Shown piece after piece: positions 24,142 through 37,184 of a stretch of 64,000 bases of DNA (position 1 is its first letter; every line of letters begins with the position of its first letter). This stretch comes from Zantedeschia hybrid cultivar. Lineage: Eukaryota > Streptophyta > Magnoliopsida > Alismatales > Araceae. The DNA lies in NCBI GenBank assembly GCA_030544215.1, contig JARZZO010000011.1, forward strand, positions 6,372,001 through 6,436,000, given 5' to 3'. A program made the translations under genes and the position numbers. The notes beneath the pieces were generated by a model. That model did no database searches and was not told where the DNA came from. It worked only from the letters and a program-made list of their open reading frames with translations.

Positions 24142-25841
24142 AACCTAGAGGCCCAACACGTGCAGCCTTTTTTTTCACTTGATTCGATGCTAATTAAAAA
24201 TAAAAATAAAACTTTATTAAAGTTAGAAGGACTCGAGGATCCATTCTGACCCAACCTCAAATTTCAGGTTGAATGTGAGAAAAAAGTTGACCCAAGTCGA
24301 ATCTAACCTGACCTGGCCCCTCTGAGTTGGCACGCTTGGGTTCAGATTAGTGTGTATCTCCACCAGTACCTATGACTTGTGAGCTGGTGATTCTTGCCGC
24401 TGATATGCCTTGTGAGCCTTATGGCAGATTTCTTTGCAACTAGTACTGGGCCATCATCCTGTTAGGCCACTTAACGTGTGGGCTCCACATTTGGTGGGAC
24501 AGCCAAAGTGGGCCGAACGCAAGAGGGACTTTAGTGGGCCGATGCTGCTGGCATACGGATGGAACTTTTTAGTGGTCTTTAGCGACAATGTAGGTGGAGA
24601 CGAGTTTGCAAGCAGTTTAGATTTTAGATTAATAACTAGACATTAGGGGTGGAAAGCCATTTGCAAATTTGATCTTTCCTCCCTTTCTGAAGCTTATAGC
24701 AAGGCTACAGTCATTGTCATAAATTTGTAAATTTTTGAAAAAAATCACTTTGAATCCAACTTGTTCATCTTAATCTATTTTTCGTAAATAAATGAGCATT
24801 TATCAAAAGATTCATTGAAATATCTCTAAATTCAAAAAGTCATGATTTAATCATGATTCACAATGTTATTTTCCAAAAAAACATAATTTTATAAAATTAA
24901 ATCATTTCTACATTATGATATATTATTTTTATCAAAATTTAAATTATTCTTAAAATATTAAAAGATCGACAGTCCTTTTACAACTTTTCATGAACCTCTT
25001 AGATTCCTAGACTAGCTAACATTAGGTATCACAAAAGAGTTATTATTTCTTTTACTACGATCAATAAGCTCTTCTTACTTTGATATGGTCATTTCTATCC
25101 TAGTGAAGGCAAATGCAATAAAAACAAGCCCTACTAACGAAGAAGGCACCAAGGACAAACAATCAGCCCAAACTGGTCCTGGTATCGAAGCTTCAAAGGC
25201 AAGGAACAAGAAATAATAAACCCGAGAATGCTGGGGAAGACTCCGACAGTGCAAAGAGGCCAGGGTATCTGCAAAAGACTATTTTATCTGGAATTTTTTG
25301 GTTTTAGGTGTAAGGATATATTTTTTCAAATGTTGGGGCCCCTCTCTGTACTACTAGAAACCCCTCTAATAGTACAATGAAGGGATCCAACTCAATAAAC
25401 CCTGTTTGGCATCTCTAAAGATGCAATAACCTCAAGGGATTTTGGCATATATATCTTTCAAATACACCGTATTTGTATGTATACCTTCAACTCCCACATA
25501 TTATTTTTGATACGCCTGAAATCTTAGATATATTGTGGTTATGCCTCTCTGTCAAAATAACATGAATTTAACTTGAATATGTCAAAAAGATTATGTAAAT
25601 CTTGATAACATCAAGCTACATATGTAAAATTCTAATGAATTTATCGATATATGCAAAATATAAGTGAATTTAGGAGTATGTATGCAAAATCTTTAAGTTT
25701 GATGTTAACGGCAATTTGATGGAAGAGTATAACTGCAACATATCGGAGTTTCCAAGAGTATTAAAATTGCTATGGGGGAGTTGAATGTATAATGTAAATA
25801 CGGTGTATTTGAGGGGTGCATATGTGACTCTCCCTCTCTCT
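24142..25841. other. Gene-free spacer with degraded repeats
   Basis: AT-rich. 25035-25170 and 25340-25440 resemble 26655-26800 and 26890-26950 ('ggcatctc.aaagatg.aat.acctca'), suggesting two remnants of one transposon or a local duplication. Confidence 0.4.
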
Positions 25842-26439
25842 TAGGGTTGCAAATGAGCTGAGTCGAGCCGAATTTTACTTTGTTCAAGTTTGGTTTGAAC
25901 AATTTTAATCAAGTTTGAGTTTGAGACGAATTTTTATAATAATTGTTCAAGTTTGGTTCATTTAAATATTAAACAAGCTCGTCCCGAGTATTGAGTAGCT
26001 CGCGGGCTTAATGAGTCTATGATATATTTAATTTAATTTTTTATTTTAAATATATAAACTCAGGCTAAACTATGGCGAGTACCAAGTTGTTTGCGCCCTT
26101 AACTATTTGATAGAAAACTCTACGATATAATAGAATATCATATTAATTAAGATTATTCATGATTAGAATAACTAAATGGATACTTAAAAAAGATCTTAAT
26201 AGATACTTAAATGAACTCTTAATAAGTACTAAAATGAGTTCTTAACGAATACTTAAATGAACTTATTCTTGAATTGAATTGAGTTGAGTTCGTTTGTGTT
26301 CAAGTTTGACTCGTTTAATGAATCGAGTTCAAAGTATTGTTCAAACTTGTTTATTTAGCCTAATAAATAAGAGGAGTCAAGCTCTTCTCGAGCAATATTA
26401 TGTGCGTTCATTGAGTGTATTGATTCGTTTGCAACTCTA
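25842..26439. mobile_element. Non-autonomous hAT-like element
   Basis: The ends 'tagggttgcaaatgag' and 'tcgtttgcaactcta' are inverted copies of about 15 bp. The interior is rich in 'gttcaagtttg' and 'gagttcgtttg' motifs. The TAG...CTA tips suggest hAT. The flanking 8-mers (ctctctct and ctctttcc) match at 5 of 8 positions in a CT-rich context, so they are weak evidence. Confidence 0.6.
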
Positions 26440-28435
26440 CTCTTTCCCTCTCTCTCTCTCTCTCTTCCTGCATGTGTGCATGTGCGCACCAACAGCAACA
26501 ACCCATCAGGGTGTCAAGGTTGGCACAACCTCTGATCTGCTATGCTCTTTTCTACTCTTTACGTGGTTTTTTCGTGAACCTAGATTTTTTTGCAATTTGT
26601 ATCTTTTTTCTTGAGGTCAACTTTTTCTTGATTCCAGACTTATTAGTGTCGACTGCAAAGAGAAGTTATGATTTCTTTCACTGTTATCGAGTTCTTCCTA
26701 TGTTTTTGTGGACATTTCTAGCCCAATAAAGGCAAATCCAATGGAAGTCAGCCCAAAAAAGACAAAGAAGACGCCTGGTCCAAATTTGGACAAGCGATCA
26801 GCTAAGAACTACACCAGACTGAATCCACTGCTTAGATCCTGTCATATACCCAAACTTCTATGAGAGACATGAGTTGAAAGGAACAAGAAGGTGATAGACC
26901 CCACATTGGTCGGCATCTCGAAAGATGAAATCACCTCAATATAAAAAAGAGATTTTACGTATGCTTCAAAAAAGAGTGGCTGTCTGTTGGTCATAAGGAG
27001 ATGTACTGTTTTACGTGTTGTGTTTTCCTTCCGTTCACTGTGCGATCTCATCAGTATTCCTGCTCTTGCTGTAATCCCTCTTTAGGTTACGTACGTTCTC
27101 TGTTCTAGTAATAAATGAAGGTACCATTGTGTTAAAAAAGAGAAAAAAATGTATACTTCAAAAAGGGAAGGTACATCCATTCTACACTACTCTGCTCCAC
27201 TAGGCTCTTCTCTACTCTATCCTCTCTCTCCCCTTTGCTCTCTCTATCTCTCTTTGACCTCTTTCTCTCTCTCTCTCTCACACACACACACGCACACCCA
27301 AACTTACGTATATTTTTTTGCTCATTAGTGATGGGTGAAGCCGTCTCTTCATGTAAATATTGTCAGAGACAATTGAGAGTCATAGCAATTGCTAAAGCCA
27401 TCACTACTATTTAATTTTTATTTTCAAAATTCGACAATCATACTTGTATTTTCAGTCTGTCATCTTAATTAAAGGTAAATTATTAGTAACGGTCCTGAAC
27501 CAATAACTCAATCAGCCAAGTGTATAGAAGATCTTTCCAACACGAAGAACATAAATTTAGGCACGTGCCATCTTGTTTCTTTTGCAAAGAGCACTCAGAT
27601 GTTTGGTTTATTTCTACAGTCTCCTACACTGCAGAGTTGACGACTTCTTCACATTGAGAGCTAGAAGACCTAACATAAGGAACACTATACTTCTCAGGTG
27701 ACTCGTCACCTATGTAAACACACTCTCAAGAATCTATGAAGTTTTTTTTTTTACTCCTACTAATCTATTTAATTTAAGAAAAACTGTCTATAGCCTTGGT
27801 AAATAGAAAAATTTCCCCATAATCTCAGTTTTATTTCAAAAACATTCCTTTTTAGGATTTTTTTCAAAATATTTCAACATATTCAATGACTTTTTTTTTC
27901 TGATTATTAAGATTTTTTAAATAAAAATAAGATTGTAAAAGATTACTAAATATAAAGTTTACAGATATTTTTTCTTAAATTAAGTAGATTAAAAGGACTA
28001 AAAATTAAAAAAACTCTTCAATAAAATAGATTTCCTTCCTCGTACATATTCAATAAGATCTGATATCAAAACCTCTCTTACTAATGGAACGACTCTTGTA
28101 GTTAGGAATGCAAATAGATCAGATTCAGTGTCGATTTAGGATAAATTTGTAACTGTATTCATTAAAATATTGGTTTAGAGAGATTGTCTATGTATTTGAT
28201 CAGAAAAAATATATTTCTGTCATCTTATCTGCTATGCAGATCACTTATAAAAAAATTATCCAATAGAGATTTTTCGATATTGATCCCTATAAATACGATG
28301 AATTAGAAATAAATTCATGTATCTTGCATATTCTAATATTAGTCCTTATAAATTTAATATAATTTAGTAATAAACTTTTTTAGTTAATAATCTTTTTAAA
28401 AAAGTAAGTTTTTTTTTTAATCCCTACATCATAGT
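26440..28435. other. Gene-free spacer
   Basis: Contains remnants related to 25035-25440, a CT/CA microsatellite near 27240-27300, and AT-rich sequence with a family B fragment at 28107-28265. No gene seen. Confidence 0.4.
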
Positions 28436-29430
28436 GAGTTTGAAATTAGTCCTTATATCTTGCATATTTTAATATTAATCCTTAGATACTTAAACTTTTA
28501 AATTTTTAATCTCTACAGTTTCCTTCCATCAATTTTTCTTAACTCTACCATAATTAAACATGAGTTTAAGTTTAACTCAATCTAAAAAGGTCACTCGTCC
28601 CCTTATTTAAATTTTAAGTTTTATTTGCTGCAGTGGTAACTGGTGCTACACTGGTTGCTAGTGTAGCTAAAATAAAAATAAAAAAGATAATTGTTTTAGA
28701 TCACCCTAAAGATGCCCACGTCTGCACTACCCGATTAGAAACAACCAAATCTCTGATTGGATGATCTTAAAAAAATTAAAACTTACCGTTCGGCTTGGAC
28801 CGTTAAATTCAATTTTTAATTATTCATTAAGGCTCAAATTGTTATTTTTAAGAGCCATTTAAAATATTTTCATCCATTTTAATATTGGTCTGAAGAAAAT
28901 TCTATGAATATTTACTTTTTTAAAATGATTCTTAATTAGAAAGTTGCATTATTAAATTATGTTAAGTTTACAAGGATCAATATCAAAATACACAAGATAC
29001 ATGGACTAATGTTCTTTAGACCAATGTTAAAATAGACAAAAATGTTTGAAATGACTCTAAAAAATTGAAAATTGAGACCCAATGAACATTAAAAGAATGA
29101 TCTTAATAGATCGAACCTAACAATAATTTTTAAGTTTTTAAATTTTTTGAATCATCCGATCGGAAATTGAGTATCATGGACACATGGGCATATTTAGGGT
29201 GACCTAAAAAATGCTACTTTTTTTTACTGCGTTAGCAACTGGTGTAATACCGATTGTCGATACAATAAATAAAACTCAAAATTTAAACAAAGACATAAGT
29301 TTCTTTTTTAGAATAAGTTATGCTTAAACTCATGTTTAACTGTAGTAGGACTAAGAAAAATGAAAAAACTTTTCAGTATATAAAAGACTGATATCAAAAT
29401 ATTAGACTTATTTTGAACTCGCAAAACAAA
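28436..29430. mobile_element. Large fold-back (inverted repeat) element of about 1 kb
   Basis: The two halves are imperfect inverted copies around a centre near 28955. 'gttttatttgctgca' (28619) pairs with 'ttgtcgatacaataaataaaac' positions near 29275. 'attttaatattggtctgaag' (28876-28895) pairs with 'ctttagaccaatgttaaaat' (29014-29033). 'aaacatgagtttaag' pairs with 'cttaaactcatgttt'. Arms are about 450 bp with indels. Non-coding; it may be a nested pair of MITEs or a fold-back transposon. Confidence 0.65.
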
Positions 29431-29910
29431 GAGATCGATGCAGAAAAAAAAACAGAAAGCTTATCATAGGCAGTCGAATGATCGAATTACAGGTTACCGT
29501 TTGCATCCTTACGCACTGCTGCTCCATCGAACCCTAAGTGGGCCCGCTTTCAAGTCGGCTTCGGCCACGTGTGCGCCCCGGAAGTGGGGGCCACTTTCAG
29601 TCTCCCGACACGACAGTTTTTCAAAACCGGGCGCCGCAACTTTTCTGCCGCGGGATCTATGGGGCCCACCTCGAACTCCCACAACGAATCAGACGGTGCA
29701 TTTTTAACGTACTATGATGATCAGACGGCCATGATCGGTCTTCCTTTTGCAAACCTTTCCCAATTCCCGCCGAAGTTGGCGGACTTAAGTGCTAATGCTG
29801 ATAAAGCTAAGGGCATTCACGTCATTAGCGTGCACCACTGGTCGACCGCACGCTTCTTCTCTCCCTTCCAACGGCACTGTGGAGATGGAGATGGAGACGG
29901 TGAAGGGGAG

Positions 29911-32900
29911 ATGGTGGTGGTGATGGCGATGGTGGTGGGGGAGAAGGCCGAGATGGAGGGGGCCGCGGCGGAGCTGGAGCGGCGGAGCAGGCACCTGAGC
30001 GGCCTCGTCCAGCAGCGGAGGAATAACAAGTACGCGGCGGAGGGGGAGGTGGTTGTGGTGGTGGACGAGCAGAAGAAGGCGGCGGCGGCAGCAGCGGGAG
30101 CTCGGGCGGAGGCCCTGCCGGAGCCGCCGACGCAGCAGAATAAGAGTGGCGATGGTGGCGGTGGCCGCCGGGACGCCGGTCCTCCAAGGGAGCAGTGGGC
30201 GTTGGTCCGGGTGAGGGCCGCCGACATGGCCCCGGAGCTGCAGAGGCGCGCCTTCCGGTGCGCCGGGACGACGCTCGCCGGCATGCCGAGGCTCGACAGC
30301 AAGCGCCTCGCCCTCGCCCTGAAGAAGGTGGTTGCTTGCGCTGTTTCTCTTCTCAATTTCTGTCGCTAGCCATTTTGTTGGGGGGGGGGGAGGGGGGTTA
30401 TGCAAGTACTACTGTTTATGTCGTTAGGATTTCACCAGGTTTGTTTTCCTTCTTGTGAGATCTCTAAAAAGGGAAATGTTCATGTTTTAATAGGATGAAG
30501 AGGAATACAAGTGTTTTAGCCGGGAGAGGTTTGTGGATTGGAGACTGGTTTAGGAGCTATGGTGTGGATTTGATTCTAGAAAGAGAAACCAAGAAGGTGC
30601 TTTTGAAGGAGTTACCTGTGATCTTGGGGATTTGAGTGTGTGACTTTTCTGCTTTGGTGTGGGTTTTGGAGGCGTTCATGAAGGGATGAAACTGCCACCT
30701 GCATATTTGAATGATGGGTGGACGAGACTTGTTTTGGGGGGAAGGTATGGAAAAAAAAGAAGAAGGAAATTGGAGAAAGGTTGCAGGAAGAGGGAATAAC
30801 TTGCCATATTTTTTTTTTCATATGAAATTGTCATCTGCATATTTGAATGATTGGTGGACGATCAGATGAAATAACTGGAAAGTAGAAACTCAAAGGAACG
30901 TTATAGGCTTATGGCATTTGGCTTTCTTGTGCTCTCAGAATGAACATAAAATAGTTTGAGTATGGTATCCTTCTTGATGCAAGCATCAAATTTCAGTATA
31001 CTGTCTTTCTTGATTTGAGCATCCCATTTTTTCTCTTTTCTTATCCACTTTTAGCTCACAATATTCATGTTCACCGTAAAATGTTGCTTAAAATGGCTCA
31101 TATCATTGATTTCCCTTGCCATATTATCACACAGGCAAATGTTCCATTTTTAAAATCAGGTGGAAGTTCTTGCTTTGTTTGCGGAATAGGCCCGGAATAG
31201 GGTCTCTTATTCCACTTAAACCCTTTAACCCAGTTTGGCGGAGGGCATTGCTTAACCCAGGGGTGGAATACCTTATACCCGGTTTAAGTGGAATAGGGGC
31301 AGAATTACACGTTCTTAATAAACTATGATTAACGTTAATTGTTATTCAAATTTCTTATCAATAAATGGAGCATAAAAATTTTATCTTAATAATTAAATAT
31401 GATTAATGTTAATTAATATTAGTTAATCAAAATAATATTAAATAATATTTAGTAATTAGTATATTACTATTTAAATTAATAATAAACTATGATTAACGTT
31501 AATTGTTATTCAAATTTCTTATCAATAAATGGAGCATAATAAATTTATCTTAATAATTAACTATGATTAATGTTAATTAATATTAGTTAATCAAAACAAT
31601 ATTAAATAATATTTAGTAATCATACTAATATTTATTAATATTAATATTTATGAATTAATGTTTATTATTAATATGAATTAATGGTGATTAATAATATTTA
31701 TTAACATTGTTAATAATAATTAACATTTATTACTTAACATTTTTAATATTTAATACTATTTAAATGGAGCATAATAAAATTTATATTAATAATTAACTAT
31801 GATTAATGTTTGCTAGTATTTATTAATCAAAATAATAATTGTTAATATTTATTAATCATAATAATCTATATTAATATTGTTTAGTATGTATTAATCACAA
31901 TAATATTTATTAATATTATAAATATTAATTAACATTTATTAATATTAATTAATATTTATGAATATATATTAATCAATATAATATTTTATTAATATTATTA
32001 ATAATAGTTAACATCTATTACTTAACATTTATTGATATTTAAATATTAAATAATATTTAGTAATTAGTATATTACTATTTAAATTAATAATAAACTATGA
32101 TTAACGTTAATTGTTATTCAAATTTCTTATCAATAAATGGAGCATAATAAATTTTTCTTAATAATTCACTATGATTAATGTTAATTAATATTAGTTAATC
32201 AAAATAATATTAAATAATATTTAGTAATCATACTAATATTTATTAATATTAATATTTATGAATTAATGTTTATTATTAATATGAATTAATGGTGATTAAT
32301 AATATTTATTAACATTGTTAATAATAATTAACATTTATTACTTAACATTTTTAATATTTAATACTATTTAAATGGAGCATAATAAAATTTATATTAATAA
32401 TTAACTATGATTAATGTTTGCTAGTATTTATTAATCAAAATAATAATTGTTAATATTTATTAATCATAATAATCTATATTAATATTGTTTAGTATGTATT
32501 AATCACAATAATATTTATTAATATTATAAATATTAATTAACATTTATTAATATTAATTAATATTTATGAATATATATTAATCAATATAATATTTTATTAA
32601 TAATAGTTAACATCTATTACTTAACATTTATTGATATTTAAATATTAAATAATATTTAGTAATTAGTATATTACTATTTAAATTAATAATAAACTATGAT
32701 TAACGTTAATTGTTATTCAAATTTCTTATCAATAAATGGAGCATAATAAAATTTTCTTAATAATTAACTATGATTAATGTTAATTAATATTAGTTAATCA
32801 AAACAATATTAAATAATATTTAGTAATCATACTAATATTTATTAATATTAATATTTATTAATATTAATATTTATGAATTAATATTTATTATTAATATGAA

Positions 32901-35467
32901 TTAATGGTGATTAATAATATTTATTAACATTGTTAATAATAATTAACATTTATTACTTAACATTTTTAATATTTAATACTATTTAAATGGAGCATAATAA
33001 AATTTATATTAATAATTAACTATGATTAATGTTTGCTAGTATTTATTAATCAAAATAATAATAGTTAATATTTATTAATCATAATAATCTATATTAATAT
33101 TGTTTAGTATGTATTAATCACAATAATATTTATTAATATTATCAATATTAATTAACATTTATTAATATTAATTAATATTTATGAATATATATTAATCAAT
33201 ATAATATTTTGAACTCTTTATTCTCTTCTTTATTCTACTTATTCCTACCAAATCACTTGGAATAGCGCAGTGCAATTCTACTTATTCTGGGTGGAATACC
33301 AACTACTTACCAAACTAAAATACCTCTTCTTCTGGGTTAAGAAATCCCTTCCTCCTTATTCTGGTTTAAGCTATTCTGCAAACAAACTGATACAGATTCC
33401 CTTTTTTGGTTGTACTGTCAATTATGTGAGCTCTAGTTGATCAAAAACATATTTGTCTTAAATAGACTTGTACACATATTTTGGGCTGAGGAGGGCATTG
33501 TAGAATCCATCCTTCTTCCTTAATAACATTCTTGCATCTCTCAGAAATTATCAGGGCATAATTGTCACTCATTGAAAAATGAATGGTGCTCTTTTTCTTT
33601 ATGTGACCATGTTTGCTTATGCCATAACTTTCATGTGGAACCTAAGCTTACAACAAATTGATGGGATAATGACTTATTACGATGCTGATGTATGCATCTG
33701 CCATACTACATCTGGCTACTGTGTCCCATTTTGACTTTCCAGTTCATTCGAATGTGAATGTGCTGAACTTGTAGAAAGGCACTGTCCATGGGAAGCAGAG
33801 TGAGTTTAGTCTAGATAATGAGTCTAATCAGACTTTGTCTACTTTCAGGATTGTTCTTGTCCTTATGATTTCGTGTTCACCAAAGGTTTTTAGCTGCCAA
33901 TAGTTTGTGGTAAGTTATGGTTAAAGTTCTAGTGTAAGTAGGAACCAAAGGGTCCTACTTCTCAGGAACAAGGACTGATGAGACAAAACAGACATCATGA
34001 AAATCCCCATTAGGGTGAAAAGAGCCCTAAGCCTAGCTCAAGAAATAAAGACGGATCTATTGTTGATCCAAATCCTTTCACACATTGGATCTGATTGGGT
34101 TATATTTATTTTTTTCTTATCCACGATGGACACCGATTGGATTTGGGGGACATCATGATCTACATTGACCCATTTTTCTTTGGATTGGAATGGGTGCGGT
34201 TTGGAGTAGGTTCTACTGCAGGTTATAAAGCACTAAAAATCAAGGAAGGCAGGATCGGGGATCGATCCTGGATCGCCTGGCCTCTGGGCTATCTAGATCG
34301 GCCCGGATTGGATGATCCAGACCGGTATGAATTTTTTTGAAAAAATTCTGAAAATTTATAAAAAAAAATATAAAAAAATATTTGTTGCTAACTTTCATGT
34401 TTACATTTAGGGGTCATTTGATGCCTCGTAAAATACTGGAAAATGTCATAAACAGCCATAAAACATTATTTTCCTTGCATATGGAGTGCTGTAAATTTTT
34501 TTATGTTACTTTTTTGTATGTTTGGTGTGTCATAAATTGCTGTATTTCAAAACCGGTTGACCCCTAAAATCCTCCTTTTAGCTGATTTCGGTTTTGGTCC
34601 AAAATCCTCGTAAACGAAAACTGGTGATTTTAAACTCAAGGATTTCATTTTCACTGGTTTTAGAACTGGTGATTTCAAAACTGAGGTTTTACAGTATTTT
34701 ACAACGCACCAAATGAGCGTTTAATGACTTATGCTAAAGGAGCACTATGCTCCTGTCTCGATAGACAGGGATGGTACATGTACTTTGGGGAATTACCATT
34801 ATCTCGGGGGCCTTTTGTTTGTGGTTTTGTGGTATACTGTTCATTCTTTTTTCTTTTACTTTTTCTTTTATGTTGCACATGCCCGACAATTTTACTCAGA
34901 TGCTGGTATGATCACTTTTATGGTATTGGCTAGCATCCTCCTTGGTACATTATTAGTTACTAAGATCAACACTAGTTTTCTTCATCCATTTGAAAGCAAA
35001 GTTAAATGGTTTAGTCTTTCCTTGAGGAAGTGCCTTGGTGATGGATGGATTGCCATTTTCATCAGGTTCATGTGGTGAGTAGATTCATATGGAAAGTAGA
35101 TTACCATTTCTATTTCAGCACCTTTTGTGTGGAAAAAGAAAAGGCATTAGTGCTTCCATTCATAGCTCCTCACTGCTCTTTTGATAGGTACTTCCGAGGG
35201 GAAGAGGGAGATTCTCTAGAAAAATGAAAAACATTTGCTAGTGTATATTTTGTTTTCTACTTGCTTGTTTGCATATGTGGAGCTCTAATGTTTGGTCTTG
35301 TCTGGGCCCAGGAGTTCGATTATTCGTATGGTCCTGCATGGCACTGCATAGTTGGTACGAGCTTTGGTTCATATGTTACACATTCCGTGGGAGGCTTCTT
35401 GTACTTCTCCATTGACAAGGTTTACATTCTTCTCTTCAAGACTGCTGTTGAGCCCTCAAAACAATGA
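29911..35467 (+). CDS. LC8-type dynein light chain family protein with N-terminal extension
   Basis: Two coding exons, 29911-30327 and 35312-35467, join in frame across a 4984-bp GT-AG intron to give 190 residues. Residues about 97-186 are the LC8 domain: VRVRAADMAPELQRRAF in exon 1, then YGPAWHCIVGTSFGSYVTH and GGFLYFSIDKVYILLFKTA in exon 2. LC8 proteins are small dimers that bind short linear motifs. Angiosperms lack dynein heavy chains, so the role is probably as a dimerising hub rather than in a motor. Residues 1-95 form a low-complexity extension with Ala, Gln, Lys and Gly runs, likely disordered and longer than in animal LC8 (about 89 residues in all). The start is uncertain: in-frame Met codons also lie at 29923, 29929 and 29953. 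Overlapping GC-rich frames on the minus strand are shadows. Confidence 0.88.
31174..33386. mobile_element. 2.2-kb non-autonomous TIR element in the LC8 intron
   Basis: The left tip 'tttgtttgcggaatag' (31174-31189) and right tip 'ctattctgcaaacaaa' (33371-33386) are inverted copies with one mismatch. Subterminal 'ggtggaatacc' occurs on both sides, and 'ttaaccca' on the left matches 'gggttaag' on the right. Everything between is non-coding and mostly an AT-rich tandem array. A short relative with 'tgtttcgtaaccggatag' ends lies at 48371-48562. The superfamily is not certain because I could not define target duplications. Confidence 0.65.
31317..33210 (+). repeat. AT-rich tandem array, unit about 600-608 bp
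   Basis: A partial unit (31317-31480) is followed by units starting at 31481, 32089 and 32688, each opening 'aataaactatgattaacg'. The periods are 608 and 599 bp. The units are nearly identical, differing by few substitutions and small indels. They are composed of 'ttaatattaatta'-type subrepeats. The last unit ends at about 33210. Confidence 0.93.
34411..34721. mobile_element. MITE-like element with CATTTGRTGC tips
   Basis: The left end 'gggtcatttgatgcctcgta' is followed by 'aaatactg'. It is inverted at the right end as 'cagtattttacaacgcacc' followed by 'aaatgagc'. It lies in the LC8 intron. The interior has 'ggtgattttaaa' motifs shared with 11085-11330 and 51500-51740. Confidence 0.65.
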
Positions 35468-37184
35468 TTGATCAAGATTTTGATTTGCACCATACCCATA
35501 CTTTTCGTGAATCGGTTTTTTAATGTAAAATTTAGCATCCTGAAGTTGTGCACTGCCGCCAAAAAAACAAAGGTAGATGTGCAACCATAGTATTGTCTAC
35601 ATGGAAGCTGAAATGCATAAAGGATACATCGAGCAAATGTGCAATTACATGACACGTTGAACTACTCCGGCCATTTTTGGTTTCTGAAGTATGAAATGGG
35701 GAACCTGTAGGGGAATGGTTATTTAGTTAGACTGCATGTGTACCTTCTAGTGTAATATGCCCTTATTCTGTATCGCACTCCATGTGGACAGTGGAAAAGA
35801 GTAGCGTTCTTCAATTTGCTTTGTTTGTTCATCGCCTCGAGGGGACAGTTCTTTCTTCTGTTTCCATCAGGCAAGTTGTGAATGTTTGGTAAGAACACTC
35901 ATCAGAATCTAGGTTGCACACTTGCACAAGTTATTCAAGTTCATAGACGTGCACAGACCAGACCAGGTTGTTTTCCATCTTCAGTCTAATTCAGGTCCTC
36001 TCAGTTGATGGATGAATCATTATGTCCCCGATTCCTTTACTTCTGGACTTCAAAGTTTGTTTAATGGTGGTAGCACAAACGTTGGCAGCCAGATCTAGTT
36101 GCACGAACATATAGGGGATGGTAGGGCAAACCATAAAAAAATTCATAAAATTTTTATTTTATTTTTTGGGTCGCATTCCATGCAGTACAACAAGTATTAC
36201 TCTTCTACAAAACCTGCTGAAGAATGTTATAAAAAAGTTGCTCATGCTGCTTGTAGGTTGGTCAATAGATACTTCCCGCTTCGCAGATTGCTAGCTTGTA
36301 TGACAGTTGATAGCTACTCTTTCCAAATTGAAAATATACTGGATATATTCATGGATCCACCTTAGATCTCCATCGAATCCTACTCATTTGTATCCCTAGC
36401 TGTGAGGACTCTTTCCAGATTCCACCTTAGCTACAAGTAATGGGGCTGGTTTCCACTCTTGTCTTGGTCCAACCTTAAGTTAAAGGCTGAGTAGGTTATG
36501 ATTCTTGATCTATAGACATGGGTGGAGCTATTCATCCGAAGTAAGACCCACGAACTAAGTTTTCCGTTATACTCAAATAAATAACCAACGTATATTGGCC
36601 TATGTTATGGCATGAATGAGATTATATTAATAATTTCTGTTTTTTGTAGACGTTTTACCACCAGCGTACATTTTACTACAAAATCATTCCACTTCAGCAC
36701 GTATTTTAGCACACAAAACATCGTTGCTGTTCAAATTGTATCATGTCATAAGGTCGTAGAGGCAAGTCCCATCAAAGTATATGTGGAATCCCATGGAGAT
36801 AAGTAAAGAGAGAAATATTTTTTTTTATATTTTCGAAAAGCTGACAGAACTGGGTGGCTAGAAATGTAGTGTAATAACATTATTCTTGCTTTTGTAAAAG
36901 TGCCCCCATATGCTTTAGTTTCCACAGCATACTCTCAAGTCTCAAGGGAACGCCAAGATTGAAATCAGTTTTTAGATTGCTCCATTCTTTGTAAAGTTTA
37001 ATTACTTTGTTTTAAAGAGCTACAGAACAACATGAACTAATGCAAGGAAGTTGAACTGTTTGATGGAAAGATATCACACCATTTGCAATCACAAGGCCAA
37101 GTCCAGAGTTCACATGAGTGTGGATTGTAGCAGCCACACTTGCTAAGTAGAAGAAACATAAGTAGTCATTAGTGATGCATTGAT
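35468..37184. other. LC8 3' UTR and convergent spacer to the LTPG gene
   Basis: The LC8 and LTPG genes converge here. A family B right-end fragment ('catttgtatccctag') lies at about 36340-36404. No further gene recognised. Confidence 0.45.

Noticed and set aside
29785..30405. Minus-strand 206- and 179-codon frames rich in Pro, Leu and Arg
   Set aside because: Antisense shadows of the GC-rich first exon of the LC8 gene, without recognisable domains.
31317..33210. CRISPR-like or centromeric array
   Set aside because: Units are 600 bp of simple AT-rich sequence without spacers. There are only about three copies, inside a TIR element within an intron, so neither CRISPR nor a centromere is supported.
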